DNA of 64,000 bases. It comes from Bacteroidota bacterium. Lineage in GTDB: Bacteria > Bacteroidota > Bacteroidia > B-17B0 > Aurantibacillaceae. Of this stretch, positions 30,058-39,160 are shown piece after piece. Every line of letters begins with the position of its first letter. The stretch's first letter is position 1. A program made the translations under genes and the position numbers. Where the stretch lies: positions 1-64,000 of the forward strand of contig JAIUNM010000010.1 of the NCBI GenBank assembly GCA_020162035.1, given 5' to 3'. Under the pieces are notes generated by a model. That model ran no database searches and had not been told where the DNA came from. It saw nothing but the letters and a program-made list of their open reading frames with translations.

Positions 30058-30867
30058 ATGACAAATACACAAAATATTATACAATTATTAAAAAGCAATA
30101 TTAAACTATTATTTATAGTTTTTCTTATTTCGGGTATAATTGCTTTTGCGGCATGTTTTTTTATTCCTAAAAAATACAAATCAACTGCTGTTGTTTTCCC
30201 TGCAAATGTAAGCCAAACTTCAGAAGAGTCGCCAACAGAGCAACTATTACAGTTTTTTTTAAGCGAAGATATTAAGTGGGAAATTGCTAAAGAATTTAAT
30301 CTTTATAAAAATTACGATATAGATAGTAATTCAACTGAGGGGTCAAAAAATTTATTTAATTATGTTTGGTCAGAGCACATTATCATTTCTCCAACCTTAT
30401 ACGAATCAATTGAAATTAATGTAAAAGATAAAAATCCAATTTTAGCACAAAAAATTGCAAATGCATTAATTAATAAAACTAATCAATTGGTTAGAGTTAA
30501 AAAAAGAGAAATAATAAAGCAATATTATGATAACTCTCAAAAAGTAATCATTCATCAAAAACACGAAATAGATTCTTTAGAAAAGAAAATGAATGAGTTA
30601 GATCAGTTAAAAGAAGATAATACTTATGCGAAAAAAATATTGCGTGATAAAATAAAAGCCAATTTAAAAGCCTACGAAAAAATTAAAGTAATTAACGATA
30701 CTTATATGATTGATGTTGATAATAACAATGATTATTTATCTGTAGTTTCATCTCCTAGCCTACCCGATAAGCATTGTTACCCAATAAAATCAATTATTGT
30801 AGCTATTGTTTCAATAACCTGTACCTTTTTTACTGCATTATTACTAATTATTTTTAAAAGAAAATAA
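30058..30867 (+). CDS. Wzz-like chain-length determinant protein (second)
   Basis: 269 residues, a shorter relative of the protein at 29047-30039. It has an N-terminal helix (IKLLFIVFLISGIIAFAACFF), PKKYKSTAVVFPANV, a coiled middle (QKVIIHQKHEIDSLEKKMNELDQ), a Pro-containing segment (SSPSLPDKHCYPIK) and a C-terminal helix (IIVAIVSITCTFFTALLLIIF). The two may form a hetero-oligomer or regulate different chains. The ligase-like gene follows 3 bp after the stop. Confidence 0.85.
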   Translation: MTNTQNIIQLLKSNIKLLFIVFLISGIIAFAACFFIPKKYKSTAVVFPANVSQTSEESPTEQLLQFFLSEDIKWEIAKEFNLYKNYDIDSNSTEGSKNLFNYVWSEHIIISPTLYESIEINVKDKNPILAQKIANALINKTNQLVRVKKREIIKQYYDNSQKVIIHQKHEIDSLEKKMNELDQLKEDNTYAKKILRDKIKANLKAYEKIKVINDTYMIDVDNNNDYLSVVSSPSLPDKHCYPIKSIIVAIVSITCTFFTALLLIIFKRK

Positions 30868-30870
30868 ATA

Positions 30871-32331
30871 TTGGTAAAACAACTAAATAAATATCTAATA
30901 GAAATTTTATCAATTTTATATATTGCTTTATTAGCATATACTTTAGTTTATAAAAAAGACTATTTTTATATTGTTTGTTTAATACCTGTTTTACTTTGCA
31001 TAATTTATTTAGCTCTTTTTAAATTTAATTACCTTGTTTATTTTTTAGCATTTGTAACCCCTTTAGCTGTTACTTTACAAGAAATTGGTTTAACATCAAG
31101 GTCTGGGCCAAATTTAAGTTTACCAAGCGAACCAATTATGATTGGTATAATGTTTTTGTACTTTTTAAATAATTTATATAAGCCAATTAATGATAAAAAA
31201 TTTTTAAACCATCCGGTAAGTTACATTATTTTGTTTCAAATTATTTGGATGGTGATTACAATTTTTACAAGCACCGAAATTTTAATTTCTATTAAATATT
31301 TAATTTCGAGACTATGGTATGTTTTTAGTTGTTATTTAATTATTCCATTAGTAATTAAAAGCAAAAACAGTATAATTAATTTTATATTAGCTTACGCCAT
31401 TTCTTTAGGCATTGTAATTGTTTACACACTAATTAATCATGCAAAATATAATTTTAACGATAAAGCTGCAGATTGGATTGTATCGCCATTTTATAACGAC
31501 CATACAGCTTATGGCGCTGCATTAAGTATGTATATTCCGGTTTTAATGAGTTTACTTTTTATTAAAGGTTTTAATAAATTAAATAAAATAGCTATAGGCA
31601 TTTTGTTACTTTTATTTATGGTTGGTCTAATAGCTTCGTATGCTCGTGCAGGTTGGTTAAGCTTAGTTGTAGTGCTTTTTGTTTGGTTTACCATTATATT
31701 AAAAATTAAATTTAAAACGCTTTTCATTTCGTTTATTACATTAATTTCTTTGTTATTAATGTTTAGAACAGAAATTTTTATGATTTTAGGTAGAAATAAT
31801 ACTGATGCTGAAGGTGGTTTTGCTAATAACATCGAATCAATTTCTAACATTAGTACTGATGCATCTAACCTCGAACGCTTAAACCGTTGGAGTTGTGCAA
31901 TACGCATGTGGGAAGATAAACCTATTTTTGGTTGGGGACCAGGAACATATATGTTTAAATATGCACCATACCAATTAAGTAGCCAACGTACAATTATTAG
32001 TACAAACTTTGGTACAAATGGTAATGCGCATAGCGAATATTTAGGCCCCCTAGCCGAACAAGGAGTATTAGGAATGATTGGAATGATTGTTTTGTTAATT
32101 TATATTTTATGGTTTGGATATAAATTAGCTTATAAAAATTATGAGCGCGATATTAAACTTTTAATTCTTGGTTTATTTTTTGGATTAATAACATATTTAG
32201 TACATGGCTTTTTAAACAATTTTTTAGATACAGATAAACTCTCATTGCCTTTTTGGGGCTTTTTGGGCATTTTAGTTTGTTTTGATTTATACTTTAAACC
32301 AAAAGATGAATCAACACTAATTACAAAATAA
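30871..32331 (+). CDS. O-antigen ligase/polymerase family membrane protein
   Basis: 486 residues starting at TTG. Around twelve membrane helices are visible, with the large periplasmic loop characteristic of the Wzy_C/WaaL family (NRWSCAIRMWEDKPIFGWGPGTYMF, then NAHSEYLGPLAEQGVLGMIGM). It either polymerises repeat units or ligates the finished glycan to its acceptor. The sequence alone does not separate Wzy from WaaL. Last gene of the flippase-Wzz-Wzz-ligase block; a hairpin terminator begins about 35 bp after the stop. Confidence 0.88.
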   Translation: MVKQLNKYLIEILSILYIALLAYTLVYKKDYFYIVCLIPVLLCIIYLALFKFNYLVYFLAFVTPLAVTLQEIGLTSRSGPNLSLPSEPIMIGIMFLYFLNNLYKPINDKKFLNHPVSYIILFQIIWMVITIFTSTEILISIKYLISRLWYVFSCYLIIPLVIKSKNSIINFILAYAISLGIVIVYTLINHAKYNFNDKAADWIVSPFYNDHTAYGAALSMYIPVLMSLLFIKGFNKLNKIAIGILLLLFMVGLIASYARAGWLSLVVVLFVWFTIILKIKFKTLFISFITLISLLLMFRTEIFMILGRNNTDAEGGFANNIESISNISTDASNLERLNRWSCAIRMWEDKPIFGWGPGTYMFKYAPYQLSSQRTIISTNFGTNGNAHSEYLGPLAEQGVLGMIGMIVLLIYILWFGYKLAYKNYERDIKLLILGLFFGLITYLVHGFLNNFLDTDKLSLPFWGFLGILVCFDLYFKPKDESTLITK

Positions 32332-32365
32332 ACTTATTATTTAATTGCATTTTTTAATAAAAAAC

Positions 32366-32390
32366 CCCGATTTAGTGTCGGGATTTTTTT
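32366..32390 (+). terminator. Rho-independent terminator after the ligase gene
   Basis: The stem CCCGA (32366-32370) pairs with TCGGG (32378-32382) around a 7-base loop and is followed by seven T (32384-32390). It is placed to end the polysaccharide operon. It is part of a duplicated block that recurs around 32468-32495. Confidence 0.75.
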
Positions 32391-32391
32391 G

Positions 32392-32433
32392 TGGAGAATA
32401 CCGGACCTGCCTGTCGGCAGACAGGGTCGAACC
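32392..32433 (-). pseudogene. tRNA-Ala 3'-end remnant split by a 20-bp palindrome
   Basis: TGGAGAATACCGGA (32392-32405) and GTCGAACC (32426-32433) are identical to the 3' end of the intact tRNA-Ala just upstream on the minus strand (32497-32570), where they are contiguous. Here they are separated by the 20-mer at 32406-32425. Only the acceptor 3' strand and most of the T arm remain, so no tRNA can be made. Confidence 0.85.
32406..32425 (+). repeat. 20-bp GC-rich palindromic micro-element
   Basis: CCTGCCTGTCGGCAGACAGG is a near-perfect inverted repeat. It sits precisely between the two halves of the tRNA-Ala remnant, with no target duplication. The same sequence in reverse orientation, with one extra A, is at 26264-26284. 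Short palindromes of this type are, to my knowledge, widespread in some Bacteroidota genomes. Confidence 0.85.
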
Positions 32434-32467
32434 TATAATTTATTTTAAAATTTTTCCTTTAATAAAA

Positions 32468-32490
32468 AATCCCGTTATAATGTCGGGATT
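32468..32490 (-). terminator. Terminator of the tRNA-Ala gene
   Basis: AATCCCG (32468-32474) pairs with CGGGATT (32484-32490). T-rich tracts lie on both sides, so it can work in either direction. It begins 7 bp past the mature 3' end of tRNA-Ala. Confidence 0.75.
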
Positions 32491-32495
32491 TTTTT

Positions 32496-32571
<76 letters not shown>

Positions 32572-32617
32572 TTTTGGTTGGCAAATTTAATTAATTATTT
32601 AAAAAACACAATTAGAA

Positions 32618-33883
32618 TTATGTTTTTTGTTTTTTCTTTTTTGCTGCAGGAAATAAAATATTATTTAAAATTAATCTATAACCTGGTGAGTTTGGATGAA
32701 GGCTTAAATCAGTTGGTGGCTCCTCTACCCTATGTTGATAATCCTCGGGGTCGTGGCCTCCATAAAAAGTCCAAGTACCTTTACCATAATCACCATGTAT
32801 ATATTTAGCTTCGTTATAGGCTTTTGCTTCACCCATAATTAATACACTTTTTTTAACTAAATTTTTATTAAAAGCTACAGTTTGTCCCCAAAATCCTTTA
32901 ATTGTTGTTGTATGATTTTGGCACAACATAGTAGGCACAGGATCCCACTTGGCACTAAAATCAAATAGCGTAAACAAATCTGTTTGTTCGGTCATTCCAA
33001 ATTGATTTCTGCTAAAATAAGTATCAATAGTGCTGTACTCATATTCGTATGGGTTCATGCTAATTTTATAATTTTCAAACGCAAAACCTTTATTAAAATC
33101 AAGTTTAGATTGTGCTTGTTTATCAATTGGGTCGTGGTCAAAAATACTTTCACATATGTCAACACCTTCGGCTGCAAGAGCAATATCATAACTATCTGTT
33201 GCGCTACACATTGCAAATAAAAATCCCCCACTAAAAACAAAATCTCTAATTTTTTTAGCAGTATTTAATTTCATTTCAGAGGTTTTAGCAAAGCCTAATT
33301 TCTTAGCCATTTCTTCGTTCTCTTTTACTTCTTTTTGGTACCATGCAGCATTGTTAAATTGCGCATAAAATTTACCATATTGTCCTGTAAAATCTTCGTG
33401 ATGCAAATGCAACCAATCGTAATCTTTTAACTTATCTAAAAAAACGTCTTGATCGTAAATTTCATCGTAAGGGATTTCTGCATATTTTAATACAAGCGTT
33501 ACAGCATCATCCCAAGGCTGTTTGCCTTTTGGAGTATAAACTGCAATTTTAGGCGCTTTTTCTAATTTAACGGCATCTTGGTTAACTTCTGGATTTGCGA
33601 TTTCGGCTAAAATACTGCTGCTTTGAGCATCGCTTATTGTTTCATAACTAACGCCTCTTACTAAACACTCATTGCTAACTTGTTTAGAGCTTGGTATCAT
33701 AAATGCACCACTTTTATAATTTAATAGCCAATATATTTCCAATTCACCTTTTAATGCCCAATAAGCAATACCGTATGCTTTTAAATGATTTTTTTGAGCT
33801 TCATCCATTGGTATTACTATCCAAGCTCCAAAACTTTTTATTGAAAATAATAATAGTATAAAAGTTATTTTAATTGAGTTCAT
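32618..33883 (-). CDS. Conserved secreted protein (often labelled asparagine synthetase B)
   Basis: 421 residues with a signal peptide (NSIKITFILLLFSIKSFGA). The body holds segments such as AIYTPKGKQPWDDAVTLVLKYAEI-like text (IAVYTPKGKQPWDDA), DYDWLHLHHEDFTGQYGKF and GGFLFAMCSATDSYDIALAAEG. It resembles a glutamine-amidotransferase-like or ThuA-like fold. Homologues in Bacteroidota tend to carry the name asparagine synthetase B, but I see neither the N-terminal catalytic Cys nor the ATP-pyrophosphatase SGGxDS loop of AsnB, and an exported protein would lack ATP. True function unknown. Ends 48 bp from the tRNA-Ala. Confidence 0.75.
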   Translation of the reverse strand: MNSIKITFILLLFSIKSFGAWIVIPMDEAQKNHLKAYGIAYWALKGELEIYWLLNYKSGAFMIPSSKQVSNECLVRGVSYETISDAQSSSILAEIANPEVNQDAVKLEKAPKIAVYTPKGKQPWDDAVTLVLKYAEIPYDEIYDQDVFLDKLKDYDWLHLHHEDFTGQYGKFYAQFNNAAWYQKEVKENEEMAKKLGFAKTSEMKLNTAKKIRDFVFSGGFLFAMCSATDSYDIALAAEGVDICESIFDHDPIDKQAQSKLDFNKGFAFENYKISMNPYEYEYSTIDTYFSRNQFGMTEQTDLFTLFDFSAKWDPVPTMLCQNHTTTIKGFWGQTVAFNKNLVKKSVLIMGEAKAYNEAKYIHGDYGKGTWTFYGGHDPEDYQHRVEEPPTDLSLHPNSPGYRLILNNILFPAAKKKKQKT

Positions 33884-33968
33884 TGTTTTTTAATACACAA
33901 AACTATTAACACCTAATTTACCAAATAAAAACTTAAATAAATTATGTTTAGCTTTTTTTAACCTCAAA

Positions 33969-34373
33969 TCACTCGGCTAAATCACAAATTTTATAAAATT
34001 CAGTTTCAGTTACTTTACTAACCGAGAGTCTCATTAACCTAACTAACTCCATTGATTTTAAAAATTCGTCTTTTTTAATTGTTTCTAATTTAACTGGTTT
34101 TTTAAATTCTTTATGTGGTGCAAAATCTACTGCAACCCATGCTTCTTCTTTAGTTGTGGGGTCTTGGTAAGATTCTTTTATTACTTTAGCTATTCCAACA
34201 ATTTCTAACCCTTCGTTACTATGGTAAAAAAATGCTAAATCTCCCTTTTTCATTGCTCTTAAATTGTTGCGAGCTCCATAATTTCTAACACCATCCCAAA
34301 CTGCTTTTTTATCTTTTTTAAATTGTGTCCAACTGTATTTAAAAGGTTCCGACTTTATTAACCAATAATTCAT
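33969..34373 (-). CDS. EVE domain protein
   Basis: 134 residues covering a complete EVE (PUA-like) domain: MNYWLIKSEPFKYSW, WDGVRNYGARNNLRAMKKGDLAFFYHSNEG, IVGIAKVIKESYQDPT and WVAVDFAPHKEFKKPV. EVE proteins bind modified bases in nucleic acids. The physiological target here is unknown. It is a single gene, divergent from thiL. Confidence 0.93.
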   Translation of the reverse strand: MNYWLIKSEPFKYSWTQFKKDKKAVWDGVRNYGARNNLRAMKKGDLAFFYHSNEGLEIVGIAKVIKESYQDPTTKEEAWVAVDFAPHKEFKKPVKLETIKKDEFLKSMELVRLMRLSVSKVTETEFYKICDLAE

Positions 34374-34493
34374 TTTTATAAATTTACTTGTATAAATATA
34401 AGTATCTTTGTTTTATGCAAATAATCAATTTATTATTATTAATGAGCTATAATTATATAAACAATCATTTTAATATTTTTGCAAAATTAATTT

Positions 34494-35549
34494 ATGGAAT
34501 TTGATAACACCTCTCGCACCGAATTAGCTGAACTTGGCGAATTTGGATTAATAAAACATTTAACCCAACACATTAAATTAAATCAAAAAAGTACAATAAA
34601 AGGTGTTGGCGATGATGCTGCAATAATTGACAATAAAGATTTACAAACTGTATTAACAACAGACATGTTAATTGAAGGGGTACATTTTGATTTAACTTAT
34701 GTACCTTTAAAACATTTAGGTTATAAAAGCGTTATGGTTAACCTTAGCGATATTCTTGCAATGAATGCTGAACCAAAACAAATTTTAGTTAGCATTGCAA
34801 TTAGTAACAGATTTAGTTTAGAAGCTATTGAAGAGCTATACGCAGGTATGTTGCTTGCATGTAACAAACATAATATAGATTTAATAGGTGGTGATACAAC
34901 AAGCAGCAAAAGTGGATTAGTAATTAATATTACAGCAATTGGAGCGGCAAAACAAGAAAATATAACTTATAGAAATACAGCGCAAGAAAAAAATTTACTT
35001 TGCGTAAGTGGCGATTTAGGTGGCGCTTATATGGGTTTACAAGTATTAGAAAGAGAAAAAGCAGTATTTAAAGAAAACCCAAATTTACAACCAGATTTAA
35101 GTGGCAAAGATTATATTTTGGAACGTCAATTAAAGCCTGAAGCAAGATTTGATGTAATTGAACTGTTTAAAAAAATTGGAATTAAACCTACAAGTATGAT
35201 TGATGTGAGTGATGGTTTATCATCTGAAATTTTACACCTAGTAACACAAAGTAATGTTGGGGTAGATTTATATGAAGAAAAAATACCAATAGATACTGAA
35301 ACTTACGAAACCGCAAGAGAATTTAATTTAGACCCTAGTTTATGCGCTTTAAATGGTGGCGAAGATTATGAATTGCTTTTTACAATTGATATTAATGATT
35401 ACGAAAAAATAAAAAATAAGAATTTAGTTACAATTATAGGTCATATTACAAACAAAGAAAAGGGATTAAATATGATTGCTAAAGACGGAAGCGTACATCC
35501 AATAAAAGCACAAGGCTGGAATGCCTTATTAGAAAAACAAAACAAGTAA
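34494..35549 (+). CDS. thiL: Thiamine-monophosphate kinase
   Basis: 351 residues. It phosphorylates thiamine monophosphate to the diphosphate cofactor. Motifs: GVGDDAAIID, TTDMLIEGVHFDL, NLSDILAMNAEP, LIGGDTTSSKSGLVINITAIG and MIDVSDGLSSEILHL, followed by NGGEDYELLFTI. All fit the ThiL/PurM-like ATP-binding fold. A TATTTTTG box at 34474-34481 resembles the Bacteroidota -7 element. The stop overlaps the next start (TAATG). Confidence 0.95.
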   Translation: MEFDNTSRTELAELGEFGLIKHLTQHIKLNQKSTIKGVGDDAAIIDNKDLQTVLTTDMLIEGVHFDLTYVPLKHLGYKSVMVNLSDILAMNAEPKQILVSIAISNRFSLEAIEELYAGMLLACNKHNIDLIGGDTTSSKSGLVINITAIGAAKQENITYRNTAQEKNLLCVSGDLGGAYMGLQVLEREKAVFKENPNLQPDLSGKDYILERQLKPEARFDVIELFKKIGIKPTSMIDVSDGLSSEILHLVTQSNVGVDLYEEKIPIDTETYETAREFNLDPSLCALNGGEDYELLFTIDINDYEKIKNKNLVTIIGHITNKEKGLNMIAKDGSVHPIKAQGWNALLEKQNK

Positions 35550-36283
35550 TGAGAAGATTAATAATAAACGTAATTGTATTTTGTAAAAGTTTTTTATTGT
35601 TTTTAAAACCTCATGTTTTATTTGGTTGGTTAATTAAACCTTTTAAAACTTGGTCTAATATTATTGCTGTATCTAAATGGATAAGCGAACAAGATAAAAG
35701 CAAAATGTTTTTTAATGACTTTTATAGTCCTAAAAGAGATTTAAACAAACGCTATTTAGTTTACGAAAGTGTAAACAAAAATTTACACTTACAAAACGAA
35801 GAAATTAATTATTTAGAATTTGGGGTTTGTGGTGCTAATTCATTTAAATGGTGGTTAAACAATAATCATAATCAAAATTCAAATTTTTATGGCTTTGATA
35901 CTTTTGAAGGCCTACCCGAAGATTGGGCTACTTTTAGTAAAGGTGAAATGAGTGCAAAAATGCCTGTTTTAGAGGATAAAAGAGCGCATTTTTTAAAAGG
36001 TCTTTTTCAAGATACCTTGCCTAATTTTATAAAAGAAAATAAAATAGATAAAACAAAACGAACTTTAGTGCACTTAGATGCAGATTTGTTTTCCTCTACA
36101 CTTTACACATTAACAACTCTTCATCCTTATTTAAAAAAAGGAGATATTTTATTGTTTGATGAGTTTAATGTGCCTAATCACGAGTTTTTAGCTTTTAAAA
36201 TGTATTGCGACTCTTATTATATTAAACCACAAATTATTGCCGCAGCCAATAATTATTTTGAAGTGGCATTTATAATAGTTTAA
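35549..36283 (+). CDS. TylF/MycF-like SAM-dependent O-methyltransferase
   Basis: 244 residues. A class I SAM methyltransferase of the macrocin-O-methyltransferase (TylF) type: YLEFGVCGANSFKWWL forms the cofactor loop, FYGFDTFEGLPEDW is the family signature, and HLDADLFSSTLYTLTTLHPYLKKGDILLFDEF holds the metal-binding acidic residues. Members usually methylate sugars or polyketides. The substrate here is unknown. Translationally coupled to thiL by a 1-bp overlap, but no functional link is obvious. Confidence 0.88.
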   Translation: MRRLIINVIVFCKSFLLFLKPHVLFGWLIKPFKTWSNIIAVSKWISEQDKSKMFFNDFYSPKRDLNKRYLVYESVNKNLHLQNEEINYLEFGVCGANSFKWWLNNNHNQNSNFYGFDTFEGLPEDWATFSKGEMSAKMPVLEDKRAHFLKGLFQDTLPNFIKENKIDKTKRTLVHLDADLFSSTLYTLTTLHPYLKKGDILLFDEFNVPNHEFLAFKMYCDSYYIKPQIIAAANNYFEVAFIIV

Positions 36284-36291
36284 ATACTTTT

Positions 36292-36675
36292 TTAAAACAA
36301 GCTTGTTTGGTTACTGTTATCAATTTGAATTTTTGAAGTTTGTTTTTTAGTCGCTAAATTTTCATTAAACACTTCTTGTCTTTTTTCGGAGGACACAACA
36401 ACGGTTTCTACTTGTTTTAACTCTTCCTCAGCCTCATCTATTACATCTGCAACGTTATGCTCTTCTTTATACATACGGGCGCAAATGGTAATGTGCTCCA
36501 TTAATAACATATATTCAAAGCCCAAAGCATCTTTGTTTTGCTCGGCAATAAGTTGTTGTTTGCGAATAATATCAATACGCTTGGATAGTCTTTCATCGCT
36601 ATAGGTAGCTAAAAAAGCAATCCACTCATCGGCTTTTTCTTCAGCCTCTTGTATGCACAACTCAATGGCTTTCAT
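36292..36675 (-). CDS. Hypothetical helical protein, 127 aa
   Basis: From the ATG at 36675 the product is MKAIELCIQEAEEKADEW onward. An in-frame TTG nine codons upstream falls inside the metK terminator hairpin, so I reject it. The protein is predominantly helical and strongly charged (ERLSKRIDIIRKQQLIAEQNKDA, DVIDEAEEELKQVETVVV), with no signal peptide or recognised domain. It follows metK on the same strand but is separated from it by a terminator. Confidence 0.7.
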   Translation of the reverse strand: MKAIELCIQEAEEKADEWIAFLATYSDERLSKRIDIIRKQQLIAEQNKDALGFEYMLLMEHITICARMYKEEHNVADVIDEAEEELKQVETVVVSSEKRQEVFNENLATKKQTSKIQIDNSNQTSLF

Positions 36676-36694
36676 AAATTTTTTATTCAAAAAA

Positions 36695-36719
36695 AATCCC
36701 AAGCATTGAGCTTGGGATT
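36695..36719 (-). terminator. metK terminator
   Basis: AATCCCAAGC (36695-36704) pairs perfectly with GCTTGGGATT (36710-36719) around the loop ATTGA, with a T run on the minus-strand 3' side. It is 20 bp past the metK stop. Confidence 0.88.
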
Positions 36720-36739
36720 TTTAATTTATTCGTTTAAAA

Positions 36740-37993
36740 TTATTTTATTTTAAAAGCAGTTTTTACTTTGCTTACGTAATCTAATTTTTCCCAAGTAAAC
36801 AATTCTACTTTCTTTTTAATTGTTTTACCACCTGGTGCTTTAAATGTTTTTTCAACTGTTTCGTTTTTACGACCCATGTGCCCATATGCAGCAGTTTCGC
36901 TATAAATTGGGTTACGTAATTTAAAACGTTGTTCAATAGCATAAGGGCGCATGTCAAATATTTTTTCTACAATTTTTGCAATTTCGCCATCAGTCATTTT
37001 TACTTTTGCTGTACCATAAGTATCAACAAAAATACCCATTGGTTGTGCTACACCAATTGCATAACTAACTTGAACTAACACTTGTTTACATAAACCAGCA
37101 GCAACTAAATTTTTTGCAATGTGGCGTGTAGCGTAAGCAGCACTTCTATCAACTTTACTTGGATCTTTACCACTAAATGCGCCACCACCGTGAGCGCCTT
37201 TTCCGCCATATGTATCAACAATAATTTTACGACCTGTTAAACCAGTATCGCCATGCGGTCCACCAATTACAAATTTACCAGTTGGGTTAATGTGATATCT
37301 AATTTTATCGTTAAAAAGTTTAGCATATTTAGGATATTTAGCTTTTACACGAGGAATTAAAATTTCAATAATGTCTTTTTTAATTTTAGCTAACATTTTA
37401 GCGTCAGCATCAAAATCATCGTGTTGAGTAGAAACCACAATAGCATCAATGCGCACAGGTTCATGATTATCGTTATACTCTAAAGTAACTTGCGATTTTG
37501 CATCTGGGCGTAAATATTTAATTGCTTTGTTTTCTCTACGTAAAGCGGCTAATTCTAATAAAATACCATGCGCTAAATCTAAAGCTAAAGGCATATAATT
37601 TGGTGTTTCATTTGTTGCAAAACCAAACATCATACCTTGGTCGCCCGCGCCTTGTTCTTCTTTTTTAGTACGTTCAACGCCTTGGTTAATATCTGATGAT
37701 TGTTCGTGAATAGCAGATAAAATACCACAAGAGTTAGCTTCGAACATGTATTCAGATTTTGTATAACCAATTTTACGAATTACTTCACGAGCAATTTCTT
37801 GCACATCTAAATAGGCTTTTGATTTTACTTCGCCAGCTAAAACTACTTGGCCAGTAGTAACTAAAGTTTCGCAAGCTACTTTGCTTTGCGGGTCAAACGC
37901 TAAAAAATTATCAATTAATGCATCTGAAATTTGATCGGCCACCTTATCTGGATGTCCTTCTGAAACTGATTCTGAGGTAAATAGATATCCCAT
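36740..37993 (-). CDS. metK: S-adenosylmethionine synthetase
   Basis: 417 residues. It makes S-adenosylmethionine from methionine and ATP. Signatures: [24 protein letters not shown] at the N-terminus, the [16 protein letters not shown] hexapeptide region, [23 protein letters not shown] and [20 protein letters not shown]. The family's usual 380-420 residues are all present. No SAM riboswitch structure is visible in the short region between metK and purS. Confidence 0.97.
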   Translation of the reverse strand: MGYLFTSESVSEGHPDKVADQISDALIDNFLAFDPQSKVACETLVTTGQVVLAGEVKSKAYLDVQEIAREVIRKIGYTKSEYMFEANSCGILSAIHEQSSDINQGVERTKKEEQGAGDQGMMFGFATNETPNYMPLALDLAHGILLELAALRRENKAIKYLRPDAKSQVTLEYNDNHEPVRIDAIVVSTQHDDFDADAKMLAKIKKDIIEILIPRVKAKYPKYAKLFNDKIRYHINPTGKFVIGGPHGDTGLTGRKIIVDTYGGKGAHGGGAFSGKDPSKVDRSAAYATRHIAKNLVAAGLCKQVLVQVSYAIGVAQPMGIFVDTYGTAKVKMTDGEIAKIVEKIFDMRPYAIEQRFKLRNPIYSETAAYGHMGRKNETVEKTFKAPGGKTIKKKVELFTWEKLDYVSKVKTAFKIK

Positions 37994-38044
37994 GTTTATT
38001 TTAATTTAAGTTGTAAATGTATATGTTTTTTGATTAAGAAAAAA

Positions 38045-38299
38045 TTATTTTATAGGCGTTAAGTTAAATTCAAAACTCTCCATTATTTGATTGCATAAAA
38101 GTTTTGTACACGCATCATTAACTTTTGCCTTTGCAACTTCTTCAGATGCGGCTTCAACTTCAAGTGTAATGTGTTTTCCAATTCTTACATTGTCAATTTC
38201 GGGTAAACCCAGGTTTTTCATAGAACCTGTAACTGCCTTGCCTTGTGGATCTAACAAAGCTTTTAAAGGCATAACATTAATATTTGCTATAAATTTCAT
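38045..38299 (-). CDS. purS: Phosphoribosylformylglycinamidine synthase subunit PurS
   Basis: 84 residues, the normal PurS size. The family pattern is clear: VMPLKALLDPQGKAVTGSMKNLG, then VDNVRIGK-like text (IDNVRIGKHITLEV), and a C-terminal helix-strand (ACTKLLCNQIMESFEFNL). PurS bridges PurL and PurQ in purine synthesis. Neither partner is in the window. Lies 51 bp upstream of metK. Confidence 0.88.
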   Translation of the reverse strand: MKFIANINVMPLKALLDPQGKAVTGSMKNLGLPEIDNVRIGKHITLEVEAASEEVAKAKVNDACTKLLCNQIMESFEFNLTPIK

Positions 38300-38408
38300 T
38301 TTAAAATTAAGTTCTTACAATAAGGCACTAATATAAGTAAACTTTAAAAATTAATACTGCTTTACCTTACATAGTTGTTAACTAAATACCTATTAAATGT
38401 TAGTAATA

Positions 38409-39104
38409 TTATCTGCCTTCACGTTTCCAATTTTTATAACATTCCATTATTTTCATATAAATATCATAGGCTTCGTGCGTAACAATGTAATAATCGTTAC
38501 AACTGTAACAGTATTTTCTAAAAGCATCGTAATCAATATTATTATCACCTGTTAATTGTCTAAATATTTCAGCGTTAAATTTTTTTGAAGCTTGTTCTTC
38601 AAGCAATACTTGTTCAAAAATTGAAGCTAATTTACGAAGTTGCCTACCCTCTTTACTAAATTGCATATAAAGTGCAGAAATTGGGCTTGTTGCATAATCT
38701 AATTGCCTAATTTTACTTTTATCAATTACACTATTCATGTACTCACGCTCGTAAGGTTTAATTTTAAAGGTGCTAACAGTAACCATACTTAAATTAATAG
38801 GTGTATTTTTTAAATAAACTTTTAATTCGTTATAATTTTGTTGAGTTAGCAAGTCTTTTACAAAAACATATTTTTTCATAAAACCTACCGAACTAAAAAT
38901 TAAAGTGTCTGTTTGTTTAGAGGTAATTCTAAAATTTCCGTTAGCATCGCTCATTGTACCATTACCATTGCTTTTATTGATAATATACACAAAAGGAACT
39001 AAGGTTGAACTGTCTTTTTCAAAAACTTTACCACTTAAATTAATTTGAGAATTGCCATAACTAACAATTAATAAAAGTATTAAACTATAAAATTTACAAT
39101 TCAT
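38409..39104 (-). CDS. CarboxypepD_reg-like domain protein
   Basis: 231 residues with a signal peptide (NCKFYSLILLLIVSYGNSQ). Residues ~22-110 form the carboxypeptidase-regulatory-like beta-sandwich found at the N-terminus of TonB-linked outer-membrane proteins (INLSGKVFEKDSSTLVPFVYIINKSNGNGTMSDANGNFRI, FSSVGFMKKYV). The C-terminal half is helical (YMNSVIDKSKIRQLDYATSPISALYMQFSKEGRQLRKLA) with two Cys near CYSCNDYY. No barrel follows. Envelope location likely, role unknown. Confidence 0.82.
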   Translation of the reverse strand: MNCKFYSLILLLIVSYGNSQINLSGKVFEKDSSTLVPFVYIINKSNGNGTMSDANGNFRITSKQTDTLIFSSVGFMKKYVFVKDLLTQQNYNELKVYLKNTPINLSMVTVSTFKIKPYEREYMNSVIDKSKIRQLDYATSPISALYMQFSKEGRQLRKLASIFEQVLLEEQASKKFNAEIFRQLTGDNNIDYDAFRKYCYSCNDYYIVTHEAYDIYMKIMECYKNWKREGR

Positions 39105-39160
39105 TTGCCTAAAATTAACTGAATTAAGTACACAAAAATATAATCAAAAGTTGCTTTGTG

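Noticed and set aside
32392..32433. Second tRNA gene
   Set aside because: Only the 3' acceptor strand and part of the T arm are present, and a 20-bp palindrome splits them.
36676..36702. TTG start for the 127-residue hypothetical protein
   Set aside because: The codon lies inside the metK terminator hairpin; the ATG at 36675 is a better start.
37994..38044. SAM riboswitch in front of metK
   Set aside because: Only about 50 bp separate purS and metK and no four-way-junction or pseudoknot pattern is visible.
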